Source: Hymenopellis radicata (lineage: Eukaryota > Basidiomycota > Agaricomycetes > Agaricales > Physalacriaceae). From it: a stretch of DNA of 64,000 nucleotides. The stretch lies in contig JADNRX010000164.1 of NCBI GenBank assembly GCA_015501595.1, forward strand, positions 1-64,000, in the 5' to 3' direction. The notes beneath the pieces were generated by a model that was not told the origin of the DNA, did not search any database, and saw only the letters and a program-made list of their open reading frames with translations. Position numbers and translations under genes: made by a program. Shown here in pieces: positions 54,971 to 64,000 of this stretch; position 1 is the stretch's first letter, and every line of letters begins with the position of its first letter.

Positions 54971-56006
54971 ATGGACAGCCTGAACAACCCGACCCCGACC
55001 ACGCCCACACTGAGCCCGTTCCAGTCCCCCTTCGCCGAGGACTTGATCCTTCGCACTTCCGATGGCATTAGCCTCCGCGTCACTGCGGCGCTCCTCGTCG
55101 TGAACTCCCCGTACATGGCCAATCTTCTCTTCAACGGCTCTCCTGGTGAGACTGAAGACGGCCTTCCCGTCTTTCGTACTGCGGAAAATTGCCCCACAAT
55201 TTGCGCTCTTCTACATTTATGCTACCCCATGTCTATTCCCGTTAAAGCTACGCTCGAAACGGTGTCCGCCGGGTGGTTGATGGATGCGCTGAGGAAGTAC
55301 GGGATGCGAAACGCGGAGAACCGCCTACGCGCAACAATAGCTGGATCGGAATGGCCACGACAGGAGCCATTGAAGGTGTACTGCATTGCAGTCCACCATG
55401 GGTGGAAGGATATTGCACGTATGGCAGCATGGGAGGCCTTGCGTATCCCGGTGGAGCAATGGGGGCAGCCTTCTCAAATGGGCATGATCACTGGGCTGGA
55501 CTACGCGCGTCTCATTTCATATGTCAAGCGCAGCAGCGATGCGGCTTGCGAATTCCTCCAGCGCAGGTACGACTCGGAACAAGGAATCTATTGCATTGAG
55601 ATCGAGGAACCTATGCCTCCGCTCCCAGAAATGTCATGCTATACGCCCGATACCTCTATTCCCGGCAGGACCAGTGTGAAATGCTTGGACTGTTCGGGGG
55701 TTACCGTCACACAATTTGGATCGCCTTCGAAACACATCTGGATGCATGACTAGCTTTTGCGGCTAGTCCGCATGCTTCAATGCTATGTCGAAGCTGCTCC
55801 TCGTGCCGGTCTGGCTTCCGATATAAAGGAGAGCTTGATGAGAGACTACGAATGCAAGTCTCAACCGCCATGCTTTGTACGGGCAGTGGTAGAGCTACTA
55901 GAGGAGCGGTTGGAACAAGCCCTTAGATCGGTGAGTTGCTCTCTAGATTGAACATCAGTGATTTCACAATGATCCACAGGTTGAGCTGGAAATCGATGAG
56001 AAGTAA
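54971..56006 (+). CDS. BTB/POZ-domain protein with in-frame TAG near the C-terminus
   Basis: ATG 54971 opens a frame with a BTB fold: FAEDLILRTSDGISLRVTAA, LLVVNSPYMANLLF, a DGLPVFRTAENCPTICALL block, then LCYPMSIPVK and the following helices (WLMDALRKYGM, LKVYCIAVHHGWKDIARMAA). This is the fungal BTB type in which the domain mediates dimerisation or Cullin-3 binding. At 55751-55753 the frame meets TAG directly after IWMHD, yet the same frame goes on in a conserved manner (LLRLVRMLQCYVEAAPRAGL, ELLEERLEQALRS, intron, VELEIDEK) to TAA at 56004-56006. So this is a single nonsense change, or a gene relying on readthrough. The 3' end also exists as a relic at 24790-24902. Confidence 0.75.
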
Positions 56007-57339
56007 TGGCCATGTTGGCATTTTAGCGTAGTGGTATATAGTAGCCTACCAAGAACGGTCTTGAAGACGAATGTCATTTCAACCTATGGTGGAGAACAAG
56101 CGTGTAAATTATTAACGTTCCCTTAGTCGATTAAGCCTAGATATCGTCAATCATGAGCTCGTTGACGCGGGATCACTCACAGTGCCATGGAATGTCGCCC
56201 TCGTGTGTTGGGAACATCTGAAGGCATGGGCGATGGCTGGAAAGTGAAACCTGCAGGCATGCCAATATTGAGTCTGGGCGGGATGGGCGGCGGCGGGGAG
56301 GGAAGTCGCGACATGGGGCGGGTATCGACGCGACGTTTTGAAGGTTCGCAGTCCAAACATAGGATCTACAAGGTATGGGGACCGTCGGGTCCCCCGTTTT
56401 CTGATCGTGAGATCACATTTAGTCGACCTCACTTTTTTCTTCACCGATTATCAGTACATGAACGAGCACAAGTACGGTACGCTCTTTGCACTATCCTATG
56501 ATGCTCTTTTTTATGGGTGAGCATTCATGAGATCTATATGCCTCAGGACTGCGCAAGGGTATGGGCAAAGGTTGGGGAGACCTTCGGGCTCCGGAGATCG
56601 ACTTTCCAAGGTTAGACGCGGTCAGCTGCGATGGGCGGGTGGGACCATCGACCGAGTACTACTGGAAACAGGCGACCCCCAGAACCATGGGTGGAGCTTG
56701 GTATCAGAAAAGGTTCGGCCAAAGGTGCCACACGAAGTAGAGGGCATTAACGCATATAAATGAAACAATCAACAGAGGTCGATACGTAATGGGAGCGGAG
56801 GGTGGGAAAAGAACGAGAGACGATGCTGCTGTGCGCGCGAGTGTCAGAGACTCGTCGAGTGCGCACCACAGCCTGCACCGACATGATGACGGTAACGGAA
56901 ATGGAAGGAGTTACCGCATCACGTGTCTGTGACAAAGACCTCAAACTTTCGTCGGCTCGTGCCTCGCGCACTACAGTTCAACAAGCTTGTCGGCCTGCTA
57001 CTCCCATTACGATTGACCTCAACCGGTAATGGCAGGCGACTATACCCTGGCGCCTCTTCGGGTCCTAGTGGTTTGTCACGACGGTAAGAGTCAAGACACT
57101 TGACGCCTCGCACGTGTGGCTCACTAGGGAGATAGTTGTGAGTTAGTCGCGGCAGTTGGATCAGCGGAGAGTGGGATCCAACCGTTCGTTATGATAGATA
57201 ATCTGGACGGCGGCAATGCAAGTTGCGTCACGAACCCTATCTATCTCACCGCCAACCTGTGAGGTGGAAGACCAGATGGAAATGAGGTGGTATTGGAGTC
57301 CTTCTAGAAGAATCTCGGGGCAGCAGTGGGTAGTCATGG
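56007..57339. other. No gene supported
   Basis: Frames at 56187-56501 and 56527-56763 show no motif or splice partners. A minus-strand frame at 56151-56444 covers the same GC-rich bases. I see nothing else. Confidence 0.4.
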
Positions 57340-57430
57340 TCCTATGATGGGTTGGTGAAAGACAAGGGATCAGACAATGTCATTTGACTTCCAAGTGTAG
57401 CCACGAGGCGAGTTCCATTGATGTCGAGGC
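57340..57430 (-). repeat. RING promoter block, copy P5
   Basis: Carries GTGAAAGACAAGG and CCACGAGGCGAGTTCCATTG, closest to copy P1 at 14.2 kb. Neither the palindrome nor exon 1 is adjacent. Confidence 0.55.
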
Positions 57431-57799
57431 CGGACTGACTCTAATTCGCCTGTCAATAGAACAACAATTACAACGCATGTACAATAGTTGCATTTATGAT
57501 ACTAGCATTGGCAGAACTTTACTATAAATGAAGAGGCGACGGGGCTTGGATTCTGCATGAGTAGGCGCCGTTTGTTGCCCACGGTTTACAATGCTGAAAC
57601 GTTTGCTCCTTGTCCGTCCCTCCACTTGTCCGAATCCTTTTCCAAACTATGGTCCGTTGAGAAGGTGCGCCTTCTCCTGGTCCATTTTCGCTCCGTTGAC
57701 TCGATAACTACGTGGACGAAGCTACATACGTAGCCAATAATTGTAGTCTTTACACTGATATCGTGATTACGTGCTGCGCTCTGATTCATCGCTGCGATC

Positions 57800-58475
57800 G
57801 TCGTGGATAGGTGGCCGAAATCTGAAAGATGGGTCCGAGTCGGAAATACCGTACTGAACGAAAATCGACGCTGATCGTTATCGCGCCTATGCAGATGTTG
57901 GACATGACTGTCAGAAGCAAGAGCAGAAGGCGTCAGAAAGTATTTCCTTGCTCGTCAAACAGTGGCCCAAAATGGTCGTCCGAGCGGCTCGGACAACCCG
58001 ATTCGGATGGGTACTGATTGGGAAGGCAATTGATTCTCACGGTTTTCCCTCTTGCCTTTCTGCTTCCAAGTAGGTTTGCTGGTTGGGCATCCTAGGTGAC
58101 AGAACACGTCGGTGATGGCGCGCTGTATATGCGGCAAGTATGAGGACTATGTTCATAATGTTATCGACGTGCATTCAACAAAGTTTACATGCAATGCCAG
58201 TGACTATAGTTTTCAACCCGCTGTCGATGTTAGCAACGGAACATGACTGGGATGTGAACGGTCGCGGTAGGTGACTTGAGTGGCGATCACTCACGTCATT
58301 CTCGTCTTTCAGCCTCGACAACAAAGGAACTCGCCTCGTGTCCGTACCCTTTAAAACCAATGGTCCGACGCGTATCCTCTTTCATAGACCCATCATTGCC
58401 CAATCCTCAGCCTTTCATTGCCCAATGTCGCCCCGACGTTCTCCTCGAAAGACAAACTCTCTCCGTCGTGGGAGA
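57800..58475 (+). repeat. Composite repeat copy P6: R tail + spacer + RING promoter + start of exon 1
   Basis: Order on the plus strand: R core, palindrome (57978-57994), TTCCAAGTAGG end, GGGCATCCTAGG spacer, promoter phrase with GACAACAAAGGAACTCG, TTTAAAACC, and an exon 1 beginning SPRRSPRKTNSLR. The family sequence stops at about 58470 and a different coding sequence starts. This is the longest composite copy. Confidence 0.75.
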
Positions 58476-59505
58476 GTGGGATGGCAATAAAGATGTCCGC
58501 AGTGAAGAAGAACTGCGAGGTCTCCATGTACGATCTACATTCAATGTGAGTCATGGCGATCTTTTGTTCCGAATTTGGTTCTTCTAATGTTCGCGCAGCG
58601 TGGGAATATCTGCCGACTGCGTACATATATACACGTTCCCGTCCGTTCTGCTTTCCTTTATTATCACCCGCGTGCAGTTGACCAATGGTCCTTCCAGAAA
58701 AAGCTGTTTATCGACGGACCAAGGAGGAGACTGATAGCTGGCAAGTCGGTATGCATTGTTTTTTCAGCACAGACTCGAATGCTGACATTGCTGGAATGAT
58801 GTAGAAAGCCTGGTGGGTGTGCGCCGTGTCGGGAGGGTGGTGGAGTATCGGGTCCACTACTACCTCTTCGACGAGAATGATAGAACGTAAGTTGTTTTAG
58901 CGCGATTTTGACGCTGACTGGAACTGCAATGCAGATGGGAGACGACGCGTTCCTTCGACATAGAGCTCGTATACGATAAGCAGCAGAGCACCGCAACGAA
59001 AAAGAAAGGTGGAAACAAAAAAGAGGCACCTAGTGTCAGCCCTAAAAACATGGAGGAGGCTTTAACCCGCTTCTGGGCTCATATCAAACGGCGACACGGA
59101 ATCAATCGCCAAGAATTCATGAAACGAAAGTCGAGCCCTGCAGTTCTGTGGTGCTCGCGACGCTTCTATCGTGAGTAGGTTCATTGATACTCCTGACTCA
59201 ATAACATTGGTAACGCAGGAGATGAACAAGCGCGCTATCAAGAGAGTATAGGCAACCCACAGGTGGGATGATTAAGTCGGGATTACCTGGTACTGATCTA
59301 TATGCATGCCTAGCCTGTTGTCAAAGATCGTGCAGGCGACCATTTGAATGTGTCGGATCCTGACATCACGAACGCGCGTAACATGCAGAAGAAGCAGGAG
59401 GAGGAAGAGTACTATGGCCGCAAGGATGCAGAGGTTTTGGCGGCGAGGCGGGCCATTGACAGCAACTCTCCAATGACTGAGGAGGCTTCCGAAAGTGAAT
59501 CGTAG
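58476..59505 (+). CDS. Hypothetical charged protein behind a captured RING promoter
   Basis: Plausible exons: DGNKDVRSEEELRGLHVRST, intron GTGAGT...CGCAG, GNICRLRTYIHVPVRSAFLY and DQWSFQKKLFIDGPRRRLIA, intron, GRVVEYRVHYYLFDENDR, intron, WETTRSFDIELVYDKQQST then a Lys-rich part and MEEALTRFWAHIKRRHGI, intron, and a last exon KDRAGDHLNVSDPDITNA ... EASESES ending in TAG at 59503-59505. Introns have good ends and the frame is kept from 58575 on; the start is unclear because the upstream sequence is RING exon 1 in another frame. The family is unknown to me. Expression from the captured promoter is a hypothesis. Confidence 0.5.
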
Positions 59506-59883
59506 ACAGACGCTCTCCAATTCTATGTCATCGAGTGTACTTGTGTAGGTACTAGCTACCGTTCTTCTGTGCAATACGGACAACAAGTGGGAGGAGAACT
59601 GAGATGCATTCCACTTGTACAGAGAGGGTATAAGTACTGTAAAGTAAGATGGTCCTAGCTACAATAAGAGATGGTCCAACAACGAGAGAGAACAATAAGT
59701 GTACTAGAAAGGGAACAAGAGAATAGAGAGATGGTCTGAGTGTACTGTACAGAGTAATGGTCCGAGTGTGCCAAGCATGGGCCAAGTTAATCCTCTACAT
59801 CCCATACAAACTTTAATTTTCAGCCTCCGGGCTGAACAGCGGCGGGGTCGAACCAGCGCCATGCGCGCGCTGATCATATATGG

Positions 59884-62621
59884 TCAAGCGAGATCGTCAT
59901 CATCGCCATCATCGGCGATGCCCGACAGATCGGACGGGTTGACGAACTCCGTCACCTTGAACTCTTTCCCTGACCTCGCAAAGTATGGTATCAGACGAAA
60001 CGCGGCAAATTTTAGACGGGAAACGACTCCGTTCAGCTTGGCAAGATAGTACGCCCGCCCGTGGTGCGCCGGACAGGACCAAAATACCGTGGCCGGAATT
60101 TTCTATTGGCGCCGACTTCGATTTTCTTGTTGAGGATGAGTACAAGGGCGCCAGGATGGAAGTCATAGTCGTGGATGGTGTTCTGGAATCGGCGCTGGAA
60201 GTCGGCGATGGATGCAAGACGCGCCTTGGTGACGCGCTGCTGAATGTGTGCAATGTCCTCGTCTCGTCGCTCAAGCTGACGCGCCCGCATGTAGATCAGA
60301 TCCGAGTCGGAGAGCTTGCCGTCAAATTTTGGAAAGAGGAATGTCGCGTATAGGATGTCAAATGGAAGGATGGGCTCAATGCCATGGGCTGAGTAGAATG
60401 GGGAGTATCCAGTGCGCCGCGATGTGGTGATGCGATCCGCCCAGAATGCCAGGTGTGTTTTCTTTGGCCATAACTTCTCGTTTCCCTCACAAAGTCTCTT
60501 CAGCTCGTCTCGGATCGGGCGATGGGCAACTTCCACAACGCCGTTGGCCTGCGAGTTGTATGTGGAAATTCGGATGTGGACGATGCCATATTTCTGGCGA
60601 AGATATTCCAAGGCGGCGACCATCGGCGTACCATTGTCGGTGACGAATATTTCGGAGACGCCACCCCAGCGGCATAGGATCTCCTCGAAGATGAACTGGC
60701 CGACAGACTCGCCAGTCTCAGATCGAAGGACACGGAATTCTGGCCAGTGAGTAAGACTGCATCGGCCTTGGATGATATACTGATATCCATTCGATTTAGG
60801 CATGTGCATAGTGTCGATGTGACACTTTTGGAAGAGACCGGCGGGCGTAGAGATCCTTGGTGGTAAGTGAACGTGCTCTGTAGATTCCAGCTGGCACTCA
60901 TGGCAGGTTTTCAGATACCATGCTATGTCAACGTCGATTCCTGGCCACCAAAAGCGATCCGCGATACGGCGACGAACGCCATAGAAGCCACGACGGTGAC
61001 CGAGCTCATCGTGAGCCATGCGAAGGATACGAATTCGGTCTGGATAATTGACGACTAATTGATGGCGGCCTGTGCGTTCACGACGAAATAGTCGACTTCC
61101 TGAGACGAAGTAGGGTCGGGATTGCTGTTGGAGAACATGGAGTTTGTCGGGTGGAATGGATGGTGGACATTTCAGAGTGGAGAGGTAGTATCGGATGGTG
61201 TCGAGCTGGTCATCGCGGCGGCGTGACTCTTCGGTTCTTGGTAAGTCGTGTGTTTCTAGAGTTGTCGGAAATGCTCATGAAACCGCGCCAGTGTCTTCTC
61301 GTACGTGGACAATCTTCGATGCGATACCAGCAACTTCGCCCTGGAAAAATGAAGAAATCCATACAGTGCATCCTAGCACTTCTTCATCTATCCAATCCTC
61401 TACATCTTCGTCCGGTATGTCTCCCACATCATCCATCCTTTCGCGTCGTGACAGTCCATCAGGTCCTTTAAACCTCTCGGCGGGGACATGGACAAGCGTG
61501 AAGTTAAACATCAAGATGGCGGCGATCCAGCGATTGACGGACGCGTTGGGATGTACGTCGGGGTGATTAATCATACCCCGTATGTATTTCGCGTCCATCT
61601 CGACGATGAAATGTTCTAATCCCACAAGATAGATCCGCGTGAAGTGTAACGCGCGCCAAAGACCGCGAAGCTCGATCTTCGCCTGAGAATAACGGAGCTC
61701 AACGTCGGACCAGGCGATGGAGCCGAAGCGAGCGATACGGCGCTGCCCTTTGTCGTCAAGCTGCTGCAAGACGAAGCCGCAGGCAATCTCAGATGAATCA
61801 ACGCCCAGGACCACATCAAGGCCCGACTTGTAATCGATGGACGAATGGCGGGACAGGTAATGACGGCCTTCTTCAGTGCATCCATGGCTAATTGATATTC
61901 TTTTTGCCAGGTAAACGGTGTGCTCTTCATCGTGAGCTTGACGAGTGGCCGCGACATGGCGGCGAAGTTCCGTATCCAAATGCGTACCTTGCCATCCCAA
62001 GGAATCCTCGGACATGCTTGACGGTACGACACGGCGGCCAAGTGGTGACCGATGTGTCCTCCGGCAGACGACCGTCATAGTTGCAAGTTTGTCCAAGGAC
62101 TGGCAACTCTGGGACAGCAAATTTACGGGCCAGCTTCTTCGCGGATACAGTCGCGCCAGCGTGACCGAGGCGGTGAAGGATACGATGGTCATCGAGTAAG
62201 TGCAGCCATACAAACTTCCGAACTTTGGGATTATCGGGATGTCGCTCATAGTCCCCATTAGGCAGCTCGAAACGCGTTCGAGGACCAAGGACTGTTATGT
62301 CGTCAATGAAATTTGGAGCAACGTCGGTCTCATGCTGGAGGAGGAACGCAATGTCGTGATGGAATATGTTAACAGATGTTGTCCATCCCTGTGGCAGGCG
62401 TACCAATCGCATAGGCCAAGGTGCGTATCAACTGTCATCACGTCGCGGGATCTAATCGCGACCATCCGCTGGTTATAGCCCGACATGAGATCAAGGCCGG
62501 TGTAGATTCCTCGACCCGCGGCGTGATCGCAGTATTGGTCAGGAAGTGGCGGCTGGCCCGTCGTTCGAATGGTACGTCTGTTCATGTCGTCTGGGTTGAC
62601 AAGTGAGTGGCGACCGTGCAT
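59884..62621 (-). pseudogene. 5'-truncated, frameshifted Ty3/gypsy retrotransposon pol
   Basis: On the minus strand the order is reverse transcriptase (YTGLDLMSGYNQRMV; LPQGWTTSVNIFHHDI; FIDD active-site motif in PNFIDDITVLGP), RNase H (VVLGVDSSEIACGFVLQQ; ELRYSQAKIELRGLW), then integrase with HHCC-like zinc part (HDELGH...WPGIDVDI...CHECQ) and catalytic positions in HIDTMHMP, FVTDNGTPM and NGVVE, and a C-terminal GPVRR element. Order RT-RNaseH-integrase defines Ty3/gypsy. Gag, protease and the start of RT are missing beyond 62621, where a dispersed repeat abuts. Frameshifts near 62412, 61985 and 60050 break the frame. No LTR was identified. It is dead. Confidence 0.85.
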
Positions 62622-63032
62622 TTAAGACATACGTGCAGAAGAACGTGGTACGCAAAACTTCTACGACATCCTACTACTAGGGAGCATCACTGTCTCGGTG
62701 GCATTCTTTAGAACGTCCATACGTGCAGATCCAATAGCCGTAATACAGAACGCCCTCGTATCTGGCACTGGCAAAAAATGTCAATCCTCGTACTACAAAG
62801 AGGGGGACACTTACTTCTGGATTTCACATCGCAGTTCGAACAGACTTGGCTTCGTTGACACTGTAATGCGCAGGGTATATTCCTTGCGCTCATCAGACTA
62901 TCGCCAATGTATCGCAACACCTATAGCTTTGGACACGACTCGGTGAGGCTCGTCACACGCCTTGATGCCAAACGACAACGGTTGGGCGGTTCAGCAGTGT
63001 GTAGACACGAGAACGACACGGAGCATGGACTG
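62603..63032 (+). repeat. Dispersed repeat with internal inversion relative to 46706-46910
   Basis: The left 95 bp match the 46.7-kb copy directly, and the right 100 bp match it inverted, with about 230 bp between. An inversion of roughly 320 bp in one copy explains the pattern. It abuts the truncated end of the gypsy element. Confidence 0.65.
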
Positions 63033-63740
63033 TCAACGGTCATAAAATGGAATGCGATTACATGAACACGAAGTCCGATAACGATTAATGGTTTAACTTG
63101 TAGTGTCTAGCATAGCAATAAGATCTAGCGTAGCGGGAATGAGAGCCGTGGGATTCGACCTATCGCATCAGCGTTAGGGTTGACCACTGATCATGAGCCG
63201 CGTAGGCTTCCGTAATGCCCATCCTGTAGCTCGTTCACCCGTTCCTCAGAGCCCCTACTAACTCAATAAAACTAACGATAAATGCAAGATGAAGGCCAAG
63301 GACTCGAGGTAAGGATGTAACAGGGAGCCATTATGGCTGTTGTCGTTTGGCTGACGTTCAAATGCGCTTTGTTTGAGAACTGTCCAACCCTATGTGGACC
63401 GCGCAGGTTTGAAATGGGTTTGCAGTTACCTTTTCTGAAGATGGTACATTTGTCATTTGAACAATGGATCGCTCTGTTTGTTATGATTTGGCGTCTGCGA
63501 TGTCTATAAGAGTGGGATCTCACTATCATAATTGTTATCCTCCTTGTTTTCTGCTCAATCTCAACATCGCCTTGTACGTCTCATGTATTTTCAACGCATT
63601 TCTGACTGACTGACATGGACACTAGATCGCAACACAATTCAAATTACCACGATATCCTCCATCATACAAAGACTCATGGTAAGACCTCTCCGCCTTATTC
63701 ACAGCGATGATTTCCTGACTTTGTCAATGCTCATGATCAG
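63033..63740. other. Upstream region of the F-box-type gene; no other gene seen
   Basis: No coding frame is supported. The segment leads into the gene at the window edge and may hold its promoter and a 5' non-coding exon: a GTAAGA donor at about 63679 and a GATCAG acceptor at 63740 would remove 61 nt. Confidence 0.4.
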
Positions 63741-64000
63741 ATGGGACGCCAGGCGACGGGTATGCGTCCCGGGGCGCTCCAAGTCAGTCTAAATGCACTT
63801 CCTACGGTCCCTTCTACTCTAGAACACCTGCTTTCCTCTAACGACCCTCCATCCGACGTGGAAATCCAGCTTTTGCACGAACTCCATGCTCTGTTCTCCA
63901 CGCGCCTCACGCGTCTCGACGATGAAATCGCTTTGCTGCTATCATCCCCAGATTGCGAAAAGACTCATGCACTCGAACAGTTGGAGGACGACCGCGCCGT
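63741..64000 (+). CDS. F-box-type protein, N-terminus only (cut by window edge)
   Basis: From ATG 63741 the frame reads to the end of the window. It contains LEHLLSSNDPPSDVEIQLLH, LFSTRLTRLDDEIALL and ALEQLEDDRA. A short linker, then LLSSN.PP.D.E and a helix with RL..LD.EI is the typical leader of the large agaricomycete F-box family, with the F-box (usually HRxILSPxRRLPPE-like) about 20 residues further on, outside this window. Such proteins recruit substrates to SCF ubiquitin ligases. The F-box itself is not visible, so the call rests on the leader only. Confidence 0.6.
   Translation, partial: MGRQATGMRPGALQVSLNALPTVPSTLEHLLSSNDPPSDVEIQLLHELHALFSTRLTRLDDEIALLLSSPDCEKTHALEQLEDDRA

Noticed and set aside
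56018..56076. Possible tRNA with GGCATTT/GAATGTC ends
   Set aside because: The ends could pair, but the span is only 59 nt, there is no proper T loop, and the B box is poor.
59838..59880. B-box-like GGTTCGACCCC on the minus strand
   Set aside because: It lies in the 3' flank of the gypsy element without a matching A box or cloverleaf.

Overview
The window is nuclear DNA of a filamentous basidiomycete, most likely an agaricomycete; the genus cannot be fixed. The signs are short introns (about 45-60 nt, GTNNG...YAG) in nearly every gene, and a protein set typical of agaricomycete accessory regions: RING and MYND proteins, BTB, F-box and membrane-anchored WD40 proteins, an Spt5-like NGN/KOW protein, a Tnp2/CACTA (Plavaka-like) transposase and Ty3/gypsy pol. 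There is no sign of operons, CRISPR or rRNA. It looks like a repeat-rich, duplication-driven compartment rather than a housekeeping region.

Layout. 0.6-2.6 kb: a near-identical inverted copy of 41.6-43.6 kb, carrying a complete small tail-anchored gene, a divergent promoter with five 21-bp repeats, and the cut 5' end of a coiled-coil gene. 2.7-5.3 kb: an Enhancer-of-zeste-like CXC-SET methyltransferase gene with unusual motif changes. 6-14 kb: a frameshifted HPD-motif gene, a RING gene, a WD40 gene, a decayed WD40 copy and a second small RING gene. 14.5-18.3 kb: an apparently intact Plavaka/CACTA-type transposase between inverted gene fragments. 20-30 kb: hypothetical genes, a MYND gene, a third RING gene and a nuclear-looking gene with two SAP-like repeats. 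32.8-35.2 kb: the full copy of the WD40 gene decayed at 11.8 kb, divergent from a hypothetical gene. 36.35-38.24 kb: a complete 1.9-kb copia-type LTR element encoding only Gag. 38.4-41.3 kb: the Spt5-like gene. 42.0-46.6 kb: the original tail-anchored/coiled-coil gene pair. 47-52 kb: repeats, a tRNA-like Pol III unit and gene fragments. 52.3-56.0 kb: a second MYND gene and a BTB gene with an in-frame stop. 58.4-63 kb: a hypothetical gene and a 5'-truncated gypsy element. 63.7 kb to the end: the start of an F-box-type gene.

How it fits together. Two repeat families dominate. One (called R here) carries a 17-bp palindrome with invariant arms in nine places and often sits at gene 5' ends. The other joins part of R to a RING-gene promoter and first exon, and has spread these without the rest of the gene. 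With segmental duplications of 1-2 kb (576-2577/41606-43581 inverted; 6548-7440/50174-51052 inverted; 11753-12897/32812-34017 direct; MYND loci direct) they explain most of the non-genic sequence. The strongest candidates for something undescribed are the duplicated tail-anchored microexon gene, the palindromic promoter repeat and the Gag-only LTR element. Gene models were built by eye from reading frames and splice sites, so exon edges are approximate.
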